Source: Bifidobacterium aerophilum (lineage in GTDB: Bacteria; Actinomycetota; Actinomycetes; Actinomycetales; Bifidobacteriaceae). Taken from it: 64,000 bases of DNA. Under the pieces are notes generated by a model, which saw only the letters and a program-made list of their open reading frames with translations, did not search any database and was not told the DNA's origin. Both the position numbers and the translations under genes were made by a program. Of the stretch, positions 8,581 through 17,374 are shown in pieces; positions within the stretch are counted from its first letter, which is position 1, and each line of letters starts with the position of its first letter. The stretch covers positions 1-64,000 of the forward strand of contig NZ_WHZW01000013.1 in assembly GCF_010667685.1 (NCBI RefSeq). Direction: 5' to 3'.

Positions 8581-8763
8581 TCAATCCTCCCATCGTGTAT
8601 TCCTGCGTAAGCCGAATGCGATTAGCGCACTCGCGGTCCATCCCGTTATCAGACCAAGCGTTTTGCCGTCATACGTTTGGCCGGAGCGATAGCTCACTGC
8701 GGAAGACGAGCTGCCTATCCGTGTTCGCCCGATACCCGCGTTCGCTTTCGCCCCTCCGTTCAT
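8581..8763 (-). CDS. Small single-pass membrane protein in the EPS operon
   Basis: 60 aa, unrecognised. Its ATG overlaps the stop of the nitroreductase gene (ATGA), and its stop lies 1 nt before the flippase ATG, so it is embedded in the operon with the same coupling as its neighbours. A Ser/Gly-rich hydrophilic half is followed by one hydrophobic stretch (TLGLITGWTASALIAFGL) and a basic RRN tail. This resembles the anchor end of sortase substrates but has no LPxTG motif. It may be an accessory subunit of export or polymerisation. Only the context supports it as real. Confidence 0.5.
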   Translation of the reverse strand: MNGGAKANAGIGRTRIGSSSSAVSYRSGQTYDGKTLGLITGWTASALIAFGLRRNTRWED

Positions 8764-9773
8764 GCGATCACCGTGGTGATGTCGGAAGCCTTGAATCGCT
8801 GCGACCGGCAGGTCTTCGATTCAGGCAGGAAATGGCCGACCGCGATATACATGACGAGAAACTCACTGTCGGGGATGTGCAGCAGCTTGCGGGTCGCATC
8901 ATCTCGCTTGGCGGGAAGCATCGTATTGAGCGGACAAGCGGCCAGCCCCGCTTCCTCCAACGCCAACAGCAGCGACATGCCGAACAAGCCACCATCCACG
9001 AAGCCCTCGTTACGTTCATCCTGGCTCATGAACGCACGGTTGTCAGCGGTGATGAGCACAAGCGCAGGCGGCATAGCATAGCCTCGGTAGCCGCCCTGCA
9101 AAGGCATCGCCTTGGAGATCACATCAGGATCGGTGATGACGTGCACGCGGGTCGGCTGTCGGTTGCACACGGACGGCGTACGCATGGCGACGTCGATGCA
9201 TGGCATGATCTCGTCCGCCGTCACAGGCTCATCGGCGAATTCACGCAGCGAATGACGGCTCTCGGACAGTTCGCGAAACGGTCGGGATGCATTATCCGCC
9301 TTGTCGGCGGCCTTGATGACCAGAATACCGCCGTGCGCCCCATCCGCTTCTCCGATCGCATCCCAGATGGCAGGATCGAAAAGCTTACGGGCATAGGCGA
9401 GATCCTTGTTCACCTCCTCATGGCGAACACGATATTCGTGTAATGCATCGAGTGCCGATATCCACACGGGATTGGACTGTACGTTGGCATCCATGTTCTT
9501 CAGCTGCTTCAGCAACGGGGCGAATTGTGCCAGTACCGTTTTGCCGAATCCATATCGGAAATGCTCGTGGCTCAGACCCTTTTCGATCTGATGGGTGAAG
9601 AAAATAAGACGGCTTTCCACCTGCGTTTTCCCGACGGTTCCGCGTCGCGCATAGCTGCGACGGAACCGCCTCATCTGGCGGATCGTCTCATGGTACAGCT
9701 TCAGGTCTGACTCTACGCCTCGCAGCCACGCGATGACCGGTTCCGGAGTCAGCTTCTTCAATATGCTCTTCAT
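8760..9773 (-). CDS. Nitroreductase-family protein of EPS cluster
   Basis: 337 aa. ATG 9773 (MKSILKKLTP) is chosen because AAGGAG lies 6 nt upstream; the longer in-frame start at 9803 has no RBS. The C-terminal half is an FMN-binding nitroreductase domain (SRHSLREFADEPVTADEI, then TPSVCNRQPTRVHVI). The N-terminal 120 residues are helical and specific to polysaccharide-cluster members. These proteins commonly sit beside pyruvyltransferase-family proteins in capsule clusters. The electron acceptor is unknown, and a role in making an unusual sugar decoration is inferred from context only. Confidence 0.75.
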   Translation of the reverse strand: MKSILKKLTPEPVIAWLRGVESDLKLYHETIRQMRRFRRSYARRGTVGKTQVESRLIFFTHQIEKGLSHEHFRYGFGKTVLAQFAPLLKQLKNMDANVQSNPVWISALDALHEYRVRHEEVNKDLAYARKLFDPAIWDAIGEADGAHGGILVIKAADKADNASRPFRELSESRHSLREFADEPVTADEIMPCIDVAMRTPSVCNRQPTRVHVITDPDVISKAMPLQGGYRGYAMPPALVLITADNRAFMSQDERNEGFVDGGLFGMSLLLALEEAGLAACPLNTMLPAKRDDATRKLLHIPDSEFLVMYIAVGHFLPESKTCRSQRFKASDITTVIA

Positions 9774-9803
9774 CGTCATCTCCTTCGTCGTTCGTTCGAT
9801 CAT

Positions 9804-10934
9804 TCAGCCGTTCAGTGCCATTTCGAGAAAATCGGTACAACGCCGGCGTTCGACGTCCAGACGGGGACGCACGTCCGCATAATCGACCGCGGCGTCGCTC
9901 CATGCTTCGCCTTCGATGAGGTTGCGGTCGTCCAGTCCGCAGGTGGACAGCAGCGAACTCATGCGATCGTCCATGTTGACCTTGCCGTTACGCTTGCCGC
10001 GCACCACATGGAACTGCTTTTCGAACAGGATCGAGAACGCGGTGCCATGGAAGGACGCGGTAAGCACATGCTCGGCGTTCCTGATCAGGCTCAGGTAATG
10101 GTTCGGGGCGGCGACTTCCAGCAAATGGAACCCGTACTTCTTCAGTCCGTACGACTTGTTGCCGGTAAACATCACGTAGACGGGCAGACCCGTGGCTTCG
10201 GCGTACTGTTGCACGGCCTTGGCCGCACTGTCGTTCAGTTCGATAGAGTCGATCGCATAATAGAAGATGTACGGTTCGTCGACCAGCCGCGGCGCGGTAA
10301 TGTCCGTGTAATCGTTCTGATTCAACAGCAACGTCGGGTCGATGACCTGCGTGACCGGCTTGTCGATGACCTGCGTGAGATATTCCTGTGCGGTCTTTTC
10401 ACGTACAGAAATCGCGGCATAATCCGACAGCAACCTACGGTACCGGTCGGCGAGCGCCTTGTCGCCACGCTTGTCGAGGATATGCCCACCCATGCTGGAC
10501 GCGTAGGAGACCTTCGGCTTGTCATGCACGAACGAGAGGAAGTAGGCGTCACTGTAGTCCCATGCGTCCATGTTCCAGATCTGGTCGCTACCGGAGACGA
10601 ACACGTCATACTTGCTTTCCAAGTCCCCCATCTGTGAGAGGTCCTCGTAAAACTTCGGCGTCAGCGACAACGCCGAGTGAATGAGCCGGTCAAAATCGTC
10701 GTGCCGACGTTGGATCAGCTTGTGATGAAACAGCGCATAGGCGTTCTTCAGCACATCCTTCGGTCCGGACACCTTCTTGTACACGTCGTACAGGTACTGT
10801 TGCCGGGGCGTGGAGAAGTCGATGATGTCGCAGTCGTATCCGAGCTGCTGGATCTTGCGCTGAGTGGCGAACGCCTGCAGGAATGATCCGTTGTTGTGCG
10901 CGGCGTGGTAAGTGATCAAGGCGACCGATTTCAT
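9804..10934 (-). CDS. Polysaccharide pyruvyltransferase family protein
   Basis: 376 aa, cytoplasmic. It opens with the family pattern ALITYHAAHNNGSFLQAFATQ and has the GSDQIWN motif and the HGTAFSILF motif of PF04230 proteins, which add a pyruvate ketal (from PEP) to sugar residues. ATG with GAAAGGAA RBS. The pairing with the downstream nitroreductase is typical of one subfamily, whose exact reaction is not established, so pyruvylation is likely rather than shown. Confidence 0.85.
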   Translation of the reverse strand: MKSVALITYHAAHNNGSFLQAFATQRKIQQLGYDCDIIDFSTPRQQYLYDVYKKVSGPKDVLKNAYALFHHKLIQRRHDDFDRLIHSALSLTPKFYEDLSQMGDLESKYDVFVSGSDQIWNMDAWDYSDAYFLSFVHDKPKVSYASSMGGHILDKRGDKALADRYRRLLSDYAAISVREKTAQEYLTQVIDKPVTQVIDPTLLLNQNDYTDITAPRLVDEPYIFYYAIDSIELNDSAAKAVQQYAEATGLPVYVMFTGNKSYGLKKYGFHLLEVAAPNHYLSLIRNAEHVLTASFHGTAFSILFEKQFHVVRGKRNGKVNMDDRMSSLLSTCGLDDRNLIEGEAWSDAAVDYADVRPRLDVERRRCTDFLEMALNG

Positions 10935-10964
10935 ACTGTTCCTTTCACGAGTGTTCTACAGTTT

Positions 10965-12041
10965 TTATTTGCCGAGTACGGCGGGGAGATAACGATTCAT
11001 GATCACGGCAATCGGCCAGCAGCACAGGATGGACAACGCCACGATCAGCAATCCTTGCCACAGCTGCGTATGCCAGACCGTCACTTGGCCCGAATCGGTG
11101 ATGCCCAGATAGTCGAAAAGATCCGTCCAAGCATAAATAGCGACGTGGTTCATGACATAGAAGACGAGCGAATTCTTCCCCAAGTAGTTCAACGCTCCGC
11201 GGAAAACCGACCATTCCGATGAGCGAGAGAGCATCACCAACCCAATCACGACGGCGCCAATGCCGAACAGGGCCGCGGGGACATAGAACACGATCCAACC
11301 GAACGTGTTCGAGTACACGTCCAGCCACTCGCCGCTGAACGTAACGTTGCACCAGCTCATTGCGCCGCTGCAGATGAACAGCAGCAGGCAGAGCATCAGG
11401 CAGGGGGTCTTCCCGGATAGCGTTTTTTCTTCTATGGCAGGCCAATGGCGTTTCGCAATGAAACCCACCACGAAGAAAAACGACCCAGTGAAAACGGTAT
11501 CCAGGCACCACGGAAACGTACGATCGATGTAGGTACCGTAGCAATATCCGATCAATGCCGCGATCGACGCCATTGCCAGCATGAATGCCTGTGACACGCC
11601 TGCGCGCATGACCCAGTACGCCACGAGCTCGATGATGAACAGGCTTAGGAAAAACCATGGCAAAAATTCATAAGCACCGCCCCGCAATTCCACAAAGACA
11701 CCGATCAGCGTCTGCACGGGAGATATGGGCATTTCACCATGGATCAATGCTCTTACATACTGACATATCTTGATAATGCATCCGAAGAAGGCGCCGGGAA
11801 CAATGAGCGTGCGGAATTTGCGCCATACGAAAGGACCGAATGACGGATATCGACGGATCGAAAACACGAATCCCGAAAGCGCATAAAACAGCGGGATATG
11901 GAATGCATAGAAAAATATCAGAGCCGGCTCCGGACATATGGTATGTCCCCAGAAAACCAGCATGATCGCAAGGCCTTTTCCGTAATCCACCCAAGCGATT
12001 CTTCCTTTGCCGGAATCCGTGCTCTTGGCAACGCTGTTCAT
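10965..12041 (-). CDS. Acyltransferase family 3 membrane protein
   Basis: 358 aa with about ten transmembrane helices (PF01757 type). The hallmark start is present: RIAWVDYGKGLAIMLVFWGH, followed by FYAFHIPLFYALSGFVFS. Members O-acetylate or succinylate glycans at the membrane. The start overlaps the stop of the preceding glycosyltransferase (ATGA), so translation is coupled. It probably decorates the EPS repeat unit. Composition is AT-richer than the core genome. Confidence 0.88.
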   Translation of the reverse strand: MNSVAKSTDSGKGRIAWVDYGKGLAIMLVFWGHTICPEPALIFFYAFHIPLFYALSGFVFSIRRYPSFGPFVWRKFRTLIVPGAFFGCIIKICQYVRALIHGEMPISPVQTLIGVFVELRGGAYEFLPWFFLSLFIIELVAYWVMRAGVSQAFMLAMASIAALIGYCYGTYIDRTFPWCLDTVFTGSFFFVVGFIAKRHWPAIEEKTLSGKTPCLMLCLLLFICSGAMSWCNVTFSGEWLDVYSNTFGWIVFYVPAALFGIGAVVIGLVMLSRSSEWSVFRGALNYLGKNSLVFYVMNHVAIYAWTDLFDYLGITDSGQVTVWHTQLWQGLLIVALSILCCWPIAVIMNRYLPAVLGK

Positions 12042-13135
12042 TCATCTCCCTTCAACAGCCGGTTCCACTGCGCGATGATCGAAGCACGATCGAAGCAGTC
12101 CATTCCTTCATCGGCATGCGCCGAATACCGGACACGACGCTCGCCATCGTTGATCAGCAGGCTGACTCGTTCGGCCATGTCTGCGATGTCGCCGGTCTTG
12201 ACCAGATCGCCGTTCACGCCGTCGATCACGATCTCTGCGGGACCGGTTTCGCAGTCGAAGCTGACGATGGGCAATTTGTATGCCTTAGCTTCGAGCAGCA
12301 CCATCGGCAGGCCTTCGAAGCGCGAGGTCATGACGAACATGGCGGCCTTGCGGTAGTAATCGGCCATGTTGTCGACGCGCCCCTTAAGGATCAGCTGCTT
12401 GCCAAGACCGGCCTTGGCGATCTTCTCCTCCAGCATCGGACGGTCTTCGCCCTCACCCAATACCAGCCAACGCCAATCAGGGTGCTTCGGCAATACTTGC
12501 GCGGCCACGTCCACCAGCATGTCGAAGCCCTTCTGGTAGGTGAGTCGGCCGGAGCTGACGATGGTGCGGGAGTCCGCGTCATACACCGGTTCGGGCGTGA
12601 TCTGCTGCATCGGATTGGGGATGGCGATGACCGGACACTTGGGGTGCGCGTTGTCCTCGTACAGTTTTTTGTCCGCCTCGGTGAGCGTGACGATCGCATC
12701 GGCCTTGCGGGCGGCCCAACGACGGGTGAGTTTGCGGTAGGGCACGCCGGGGTTCTGATGGTAGTTGAAATGCTCCCATGAGATGACCTTGACGCCGGTG
12801 GACCGCTTGAGCGGCAGCGAGTATATGTCGAGGATGCCGTCGATGTCGACGAGGATGTCGACGTGCTGATCCTTGACGATGCGCTTGAGACGGCGGACCG
12901 TGTCGAAGTAATGCTGGATGCCGTGCGTGACGGTCGGATACACGGTGAAACGGCCGATACGCGGGTCAATAGGGAAGAACGGTTCCGACTTCTCCTCGAA
13001 CAGGCTGATGAAGCTGATCCTGATATCAGGATCCTGTCGATCGGCCAGAGCATTGGCGATCATGATGGAGACGTTTTCGGTACCGCCGGAACGGGTGATG
13101 TCGCCGGAGAAGAATGCGACGTGAAGCGTGTTCAT
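12038..13135 (-). CDS. Glycosyltransferase family 4
   Basis: 365 aa, GT-B fold, cytoplasmic or membrane-peripheral. N-terminal acceptor domain starts FFSGDITRSGGTENVSIMIANAL. The C-terminal donor domain has the GT4 signatures SSGRLTYQKGFDMLVD and MTSRFEGLPMVLLEAKAYKLPIVSFDCETGP. Start overlaps the polymerase stop by four bases, with GAAAGGA upstream. It adds one sugar to the lipid-linked EPS repeat; donor and linkage cannot be predicted. Confidence 0.9.
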   Translation of the reverse strand: MNTLHVAFFSGDITRSGGTENVSIMIANALADRQDPDIRISFISLFEEKSEPFFPIDPRIGRFTVYPTVTHGIQHYFDTVRRLKRIVKDQHVDILVDIDGILDIYSLPLKRSTGVKVISWEHFNYHQNPGVPYRKLTRRWAARKADAIVTLTEADKKLYEDNAHPKCPVIAIPNPMQQITPEPVYDADSRTIVSSGRLTYQKGFDMLVDVAAQVLPKHPDWRWLVLGEGEDRPMLEEKIAKAGLGKQLILKGRVDNMADYYRKAAMFVMTSRFEGLPMVLLEAKAYKLPIVSFDCETGPAEIVIDGVNGDLVKTGDIADMAERVSLLINDGERRVRYSAHADEGMDCFDRASIIAQWNRLLKGDE

Positions 13136-14316
13136 GAGTCAAGTCCTTTCACGAGCAGACGCTCCTCCTGGGTGAGCGGCACTTTCTGGTACTGGTTGAG
13201 CACGAGCAGATGCAATACCGGGAACGTGGCGGCCTCATGGCGCGTCCAGGATCCGAAATCAGGCTCGAAAATGAAGGAGCCAAGCGCATATCCGAGGAAC
13301 ACGCAGAGCGCAAGGAATAACGTCGGCTCGTTGATGTTGTTGATCTGACGCAACAGATTGACCATATAGGCCGTCACCATGCACTGGAATGCAAAGAACG
13401 GCAGATAAAAGGCGCCGCGCATCGCCAGTTCGATGGGTATCATCATGCGAAATGCATTGATGACATAATTGACCATGAATATGGGCAGGTTTTCGCCGGG
13501 AATCACATTGAGGATCAAGGTCGCAGAATCGGCGCTATCGCCGAACGCTATGTCATATCCCGCGCGCAAGTCCATGATCTGCTGGTATTCGTCAGGCATG
13601 ATGGTCTGAGCCGTCACCATCATGGCATAAATCGTCGCGATGAGCAGCAGAACGATGATCGTCATCGAGACGAATCCCAATTGACGTCGAGTACGGAAAA
13701 ACTCGAGGATCACGTAAACCGCAAAAATCAACGCGGCGATCATCACATAATATGCGCGGAAAAAAGTGCTCTCATAGTACAGGACACCGCAACTCAACAA
13801 TACTTTGATCAACGAATTATCGACCGGCAGGACCAGCACCACGTATACGGCCAGGAAAAAAGCGAACTGGATGATATCCTTGCCGATCGTGAAGATGTAG
13901 ATGTTGAGCAGTCCCACGGTCGCGAGGATGAACAGCGACTGCAGGAAGTCCGGGGCATCGGCCCGCAGTATCATGAACACCACCAACGTCGTGAAAACGA
14001 TGCCCAAGCAGATCGACCAGTCGACCATCGTCTCCAATCCAGCGAAGTTGATGCTGCGGAACAGGTCGGCGGCGATTTCGTAGCTGCCGCTCCACGCGAT
14101 ATCGCCGGCCGTGCCGAGCATCATACGCAGCATACGGTTGTTGTCGTAGAAATACTTATCCGGCAACACATATGCGACCATGATCTTGGCCGCGATCATC
14201 ACCGGCACGATAAGGGCAAGGAGCGTGTTCTTGTTACGCAGTTCGAGAGCGAGCCTGCGCTGGCGACGCTCCTTGCGCGTCATGTGCCGTATGTTGGCGA
14301 TGGCGTCCACATTCAT
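13132..14316 (-). CDS. Multi-pass membrane protein, candidate EPS polymerase (Wzy-like)
   Basis: 394 aa. ATG 14316 (MNVDAIANIRHM) is taken because it overlaps the upstream stop as ATGA, like all genes here; the longer reading to 14400 lies inside the neighbour. A basic N-terminus is followed by about ten hydrophobic segments and a long extracytoplasmic loop in the second half, the usual Wzy build. No sequence motif proves polymerase activity, but no other gene of the operon fits, and the operon otherwise has flippase, priming enzyme and chain-length kinase. Confidence 0.65.
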   Translation of the reverse strand: MNVDAIANIRHMTRKERRQRRLALELRNKNTLLALIVPVMIAAKIMVAYVLPDKYFYDNNRMLRMMLGTAGDIAWSGSYEIAADLFRSINFAGLETMVDWSICLGIVFTTLVVFMILRADAPDFLQSLFILATVGLLNIYIFTIGKDIIQFAFFLAVYVVLVLPVDNSLIKVLLSCGVLYYESTFFRAYYVMIAALIFAVYVILEFFRTRRQLGFVSMTIIVLLLIATIYAMMVTAQTIMPDEYQQIMDLRAGYDIAFGDSADSATLILNVIPGENLPIFMVNYVINAFRMMIPIELAMRGAFYLPFFAFQCMVTAYMVNLLRQINNINEPTLFLALCVFLGYALGSFIFEPDFGSWTRHEAATFPVLHLLVLNQYQKVPLTQEERLLVKGLDS

Positions 14317-16157
14317 TGACTGCTCGTTCCGACATGTTCCATCGCACGGCCGGCCGCCTCCGCCTTGGCGAGCTCGTCCAAGTAGAAACGCTGCAGCCAC
14401 TCGGCGTTGGCGACGATGTCGAATCCTGCTTTGGTGACCAGTTCCGGTCCCTGCTCTCGCTTGACCGCATACGCGGCACCGCCTTCGGCAGCGGCCACGT
14501 CATTGCCGCCGTAATACGACTCCGCCTGCGCAAGAATGCGCTTCGCCCACTCCTCGGGTGCGGCATCCAATGCCACGACCTGCACGTTGCCGGTGACGTC
14601 GCACTGGATCGGCACGCGATCGGAAATCGTGCACGGCAGTCCCGAGGACTGCGCCTCGATCATGGTGACCGGCAGTCCTTCGAACAGGCTGGGCAACACG
14701 AACGCGTCCATGCCCTGCATGATGCGGTTCACGTCGGAGCGCACGCCGAGGAAACGCACCGCGTCACCAAGACCAAGAGCGGCGACCTTCTCACGTATCT
14801 TGTTCTTCAACTCGTCGTTCAGTTCACCGCCGCCGACCAGCCACAGCTCGCTGTCCGGGCGGATCGCATGCAACGCGGCGAAGATGTCGATGAGGAACTC
14901 ATGGTTCTTCTGCGGGAAGAACCGGCCAACATGGCCGAGCACGAACGTGCCGTCGGCCGTGCCGAATTCGGCGCGTACCTCGGCCGCAACGGCCGGATCA
15001 TACCGGTATTGCGCCGTGTCGATGGCGTTGCGCTGCTGGATCACGCGGTCACGGTTTCTGCGGCCGAACAGCCAGTCGCCGGCCTCCTCGCCGCACGCGA
15101 ACATGTGGGTCACGTAACGCGGCAGGCGCATACGGAAGTATTCGCGGAACACCGATTTCACGTCGAAGCCGACGGGACGGTTGTGCGCGTGCGCGATACG
15201 CACCGGCACGCCGGCCTTCGCGGCCTCGCGCAGGCCGAAGTAGCTGCGTTCCTCGAGATTCGAATGGATGATCCGATACTCGGGATGCTTCTTCAGGAAC
15301 GCACGGAATTCCTTCTTGTACCGGCCGAAGTACTGCGGGTACATCGGGCACATGCGGTAGATCCTGCCGCCGAGCTTCTCGATCTCGTCCTCATAGGCGG
15401 CCTTGTACGTGCGATTGACGAGGAAATCGTAGGTGACCTTGGAACGGTCCATGTGACGCAGGTAGTTCATCATCATGGTTTCGGCACCGCCGCGGTCCAT
15501 GACGGTGTCAAGCACGAGCACGCGGGTCGGACGGTTTTCGTCGCCCACAGCACCTGTGATGCCAGCGGCATCCTTGGATTCCGCGGAATCCACTCCAGCC
15601 GCGACATCCGTGACGGTGGCATCGTTACCGTCACCGCGACCGTTCACGTCGGACGGTACCCGCACCTGTTCGATGCGCAATGCCGAGTCCAGCCTCACAA
15701 CCGAGTTGGCGGGAATGTCGCCGCTGATCACGCAGCCGGCGCCGATCACGCAGTTGTCGCCGACCGCGGCGCCTTTGAGCACGGTGACGTTCGAACCGAT
15801 CCAGCAATGCCGGCCGATCGTGACCGGTGCGGTGGAATAGCCTTGCTCCTTGATGGCCAGCGTAGGGTCGGAGAAACGGTGGTTGTGGTCGTAGACGCTC
15901 ACGTTCTCGCCGAAGATCGTCTCGTCGCCGATGGTGATGAGGTCCATCGCGTGCAGCGCGCAGCCGTTGTTGAAGAACACGTTGTCGCCGATCACGATGC
16001 GTCCGACCTTGCCGCTGTCGCCGCGGTCGCAGGTGGCCTGGAAGCCCTTGCGCATATGCAGGTTTTTGCCCCAGGTCAGGTGCCGGCCGTAGATGACGCG
16101 GTACAGGGCCTTGAGCAGCAGGCCTGTGAAACGGTACCAGAGTTTGAGCAGGATCAT
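14313..16157 (-). CDS. Acetyltransferase - GT4 glycosyltransferase fusion
   Basis: 614 aa. Residues 1-165 form a left-handed beta-helix acetyltransferase (hexapeptide repeats: VTIGRHCWIGSNVTVLKGAAVGDNCVIGAG) of the maltose/galactoside type. A polar linker (about 165-205, rich in Asp/Gly/Ala) leads to a GT4 domain (LVLDTVMDRGGAETMMMNYLRHMD ... LGHVGRFFPQKNHEFLIDIF ... LPSLFEGLPVTMIEAQ). These activities are usually separate proteins in capsule clusters. Fusion suggests that sugar transfer and O-acetylation happen on the same lipid-linked intermediate. The starts overlap on both sides. No frameshift is seen in the linker. Confidence 0.87.
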   Translation of the reverse strand: MILLKLWYRFTGLLLKALYRVIYGRHLTWGKNLHMRKGFQATCDRGDSGKVGRIVIGDNVFFNNGCALHAMDLITIGDETIFGENVSVYDHNHRFSDPTLAIKEQGYSTAPVTIGRHCWIGSNVTVLKGAAVGDNCVIGAGCVISGDIPANSVVRLDSALRIEQVRVPSDVNGRGDGNDATVTDVAAGVDSAESKDAAGITGAVGDENRPTRVLVLDTVMDRGGAETMMMNYLRHMDRSKVTYDFLVNRTYKAAYEDEIEKLGGRIYRMCPMYPQYFGRYKKEFRAFLKKHPEYRIIHSNLEERSYFGLREAAKAGVPVRIAHAHNRPVGFDVKSVFREYFRMRLPRYVTHMFACGEEAGDWLFGRRNRDRVIQQRNAIDTAQYRYDPAVAAEVRAEFGTADGTFVLGHVGRFFPQKNHEFLIDIFAALHAIRPDSELWLVGGGELNDELKNKIREKVAALGLGDAVRFLGVRSDVNRIMQGMDAFVLPSLFEGLPVTMIEAQSSGLPCTISDRVPIQCDVTGNVQVVALDAAPEEWAKRILAQAESYYGGNDVAAAEGGAAYAVKREQGPELVTKAGFDIVANAEWLQRFYLDELAKAEAAGRAMEHVGTSSQ

Positions 16158-17374
16158 CGCGCCGTCTCCTTGCCGTCCGTATCGTCCGTCATCGGCTCTC
16201 CGACGTAATGCGCGGCGATCCGATCCAACATGCGGTCCACGGTGAACCGTTCGAGATAGGTGCGACGTACCTGATCGGCCGGCATCGGATGGTCGAGCAG
16301 GTCTATCACGACGTCGGCGCCGGCGGCGGGGTCGCCGACGGGGAACAGCATGCCGTTGACTCCCGGTTGCACGATCTCGTCGTTGCCGGCCGTGTCGGTC
16401 GCGGCGATCGGCACGCCGGCACGCAGCGCCTCGACGAGCGAATACGGCATGCCTTCGTACAGCGACGTGAGCAGATACACGTCGAACGCGGATACCACAT
16501 GTTCGGCGTCCGTGCGGTATCCGGCGAAATGAACGCGGTCGGCGATGCCGTGGTCGGCGCAGTACCGCTTCATCTCATCCTCGTACGGCCCATCGCCCAC
16601 GTAGACGACGTGCACGTCCGGACGTATCGAGATGACCTTGCGTACCACGGCGAGAGAGGTCATAGGATCTTTTTGTTCGACCAGACGCGCGGTCACGCCC
16701 ACGACCGGGGCGCCGTCAGGGATCACCCCGTCCAATCCGAGCAGACGCATCGCTTCGGCGCGCGAAGGCACCGGCTCGTCGGCGATGCCGTTGTACACGA
16801 CCTCGAACTTGGCCGGGTCGTCAATCCGTTCCACCAAGGAGGCCTGCCGCTCCCCCGCAGACACGTTGAACGTCATGTCGGTGACGCGGCGGCTCATCCG
16901 GCGTTCCAACACAACGAACACGGCACGCTTGACTCCCGAGAACTCGGGGGCCTGGAACGAGTAGGCGTGCGGCGTGTAGAACACTCGCCTGACGCCGTTC
17001 ATCCGGCGCCCGCCGCCGAGCAGCACCGCGGCACGGCCGATCACGCCGGCCTTCGAACTGTGGCAGTGCACCACGTCCGGCTTGAATTCGCGGATCACAC
17101 GGGCGACCGTGCGCAGCGCGCGCAGCTCGTGCTTCGGGCTGATGTCACGCACCAGATCCGAGCACGGGATCATGTGCGCATGCTGGGACATACCAGGAAG
17201 CGCCGCGCGGTAGTAGTCGTCCATGCGCGAGGTGCCGTAGATCACCGTGATCTCGAACCGCAGCGGATCGAGCCCGTTCACGAGGTCAACGACATGACGG
17301 CCGCAGCCGCCCATGGCCTCCTGGATGATGAGCACGCGGATCTTGCCATCATTCTTCATCTGCAAACAGCTCAT
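16154..17374 (-). CDS. Glycosyltransferase family 4
   Basis: 406 aa, GT-B fold. N-terminal VLIIQEAMGGCGRHVVDLVNGL and VVHCHSSKAGVIGR; C-terminal donor site VGVTARLVEQKDPMTSLAVV and LLTSLYEGMPYSLVEALRAGVPIAATDTAGN. AAAGGA lies upstream, and the ATG overlaps the kinase stop. The likely second sugar transferase after the priming enzyme, given its position. Substrate unknown. Confidence 0.9.
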   Translation of the reverse strand: MSCLQMKNDGKIRVLIIQEAMGGCGRHVVDLVNGLDPLRFEITVIYGTSRMDDYYRAALPGMSQHAHMIPCSDLVRDISPKHELRALRTVARVIREFKPDVVHCHSSKAGVIGRAAVLLGGGRRMNGVRRVFYTPHAYSFQAPEFSGVKRAVFVVLERRMSRRVTDMTFNVSAGERQASLVERIDDPAKFEVVYNGIADEPVPSRAEAMRLLGLDGVIPDGAPVVGVTARLVEQKDPMTSLAVVRKVISIRPDVHVVYVGDGPYEDEMKRYCADHGIADRVHFAGYRTDAEHVVSAFDVYLLTSLYEGMPYSLVEALRAGVPIAATDTAGNDEIVQPGVNGMLFPVGDPAAGADVVIDLLDHPMPADQVRRTYLERFTVDRMLDRIAAHYVGEPMTDDTDGKETAR

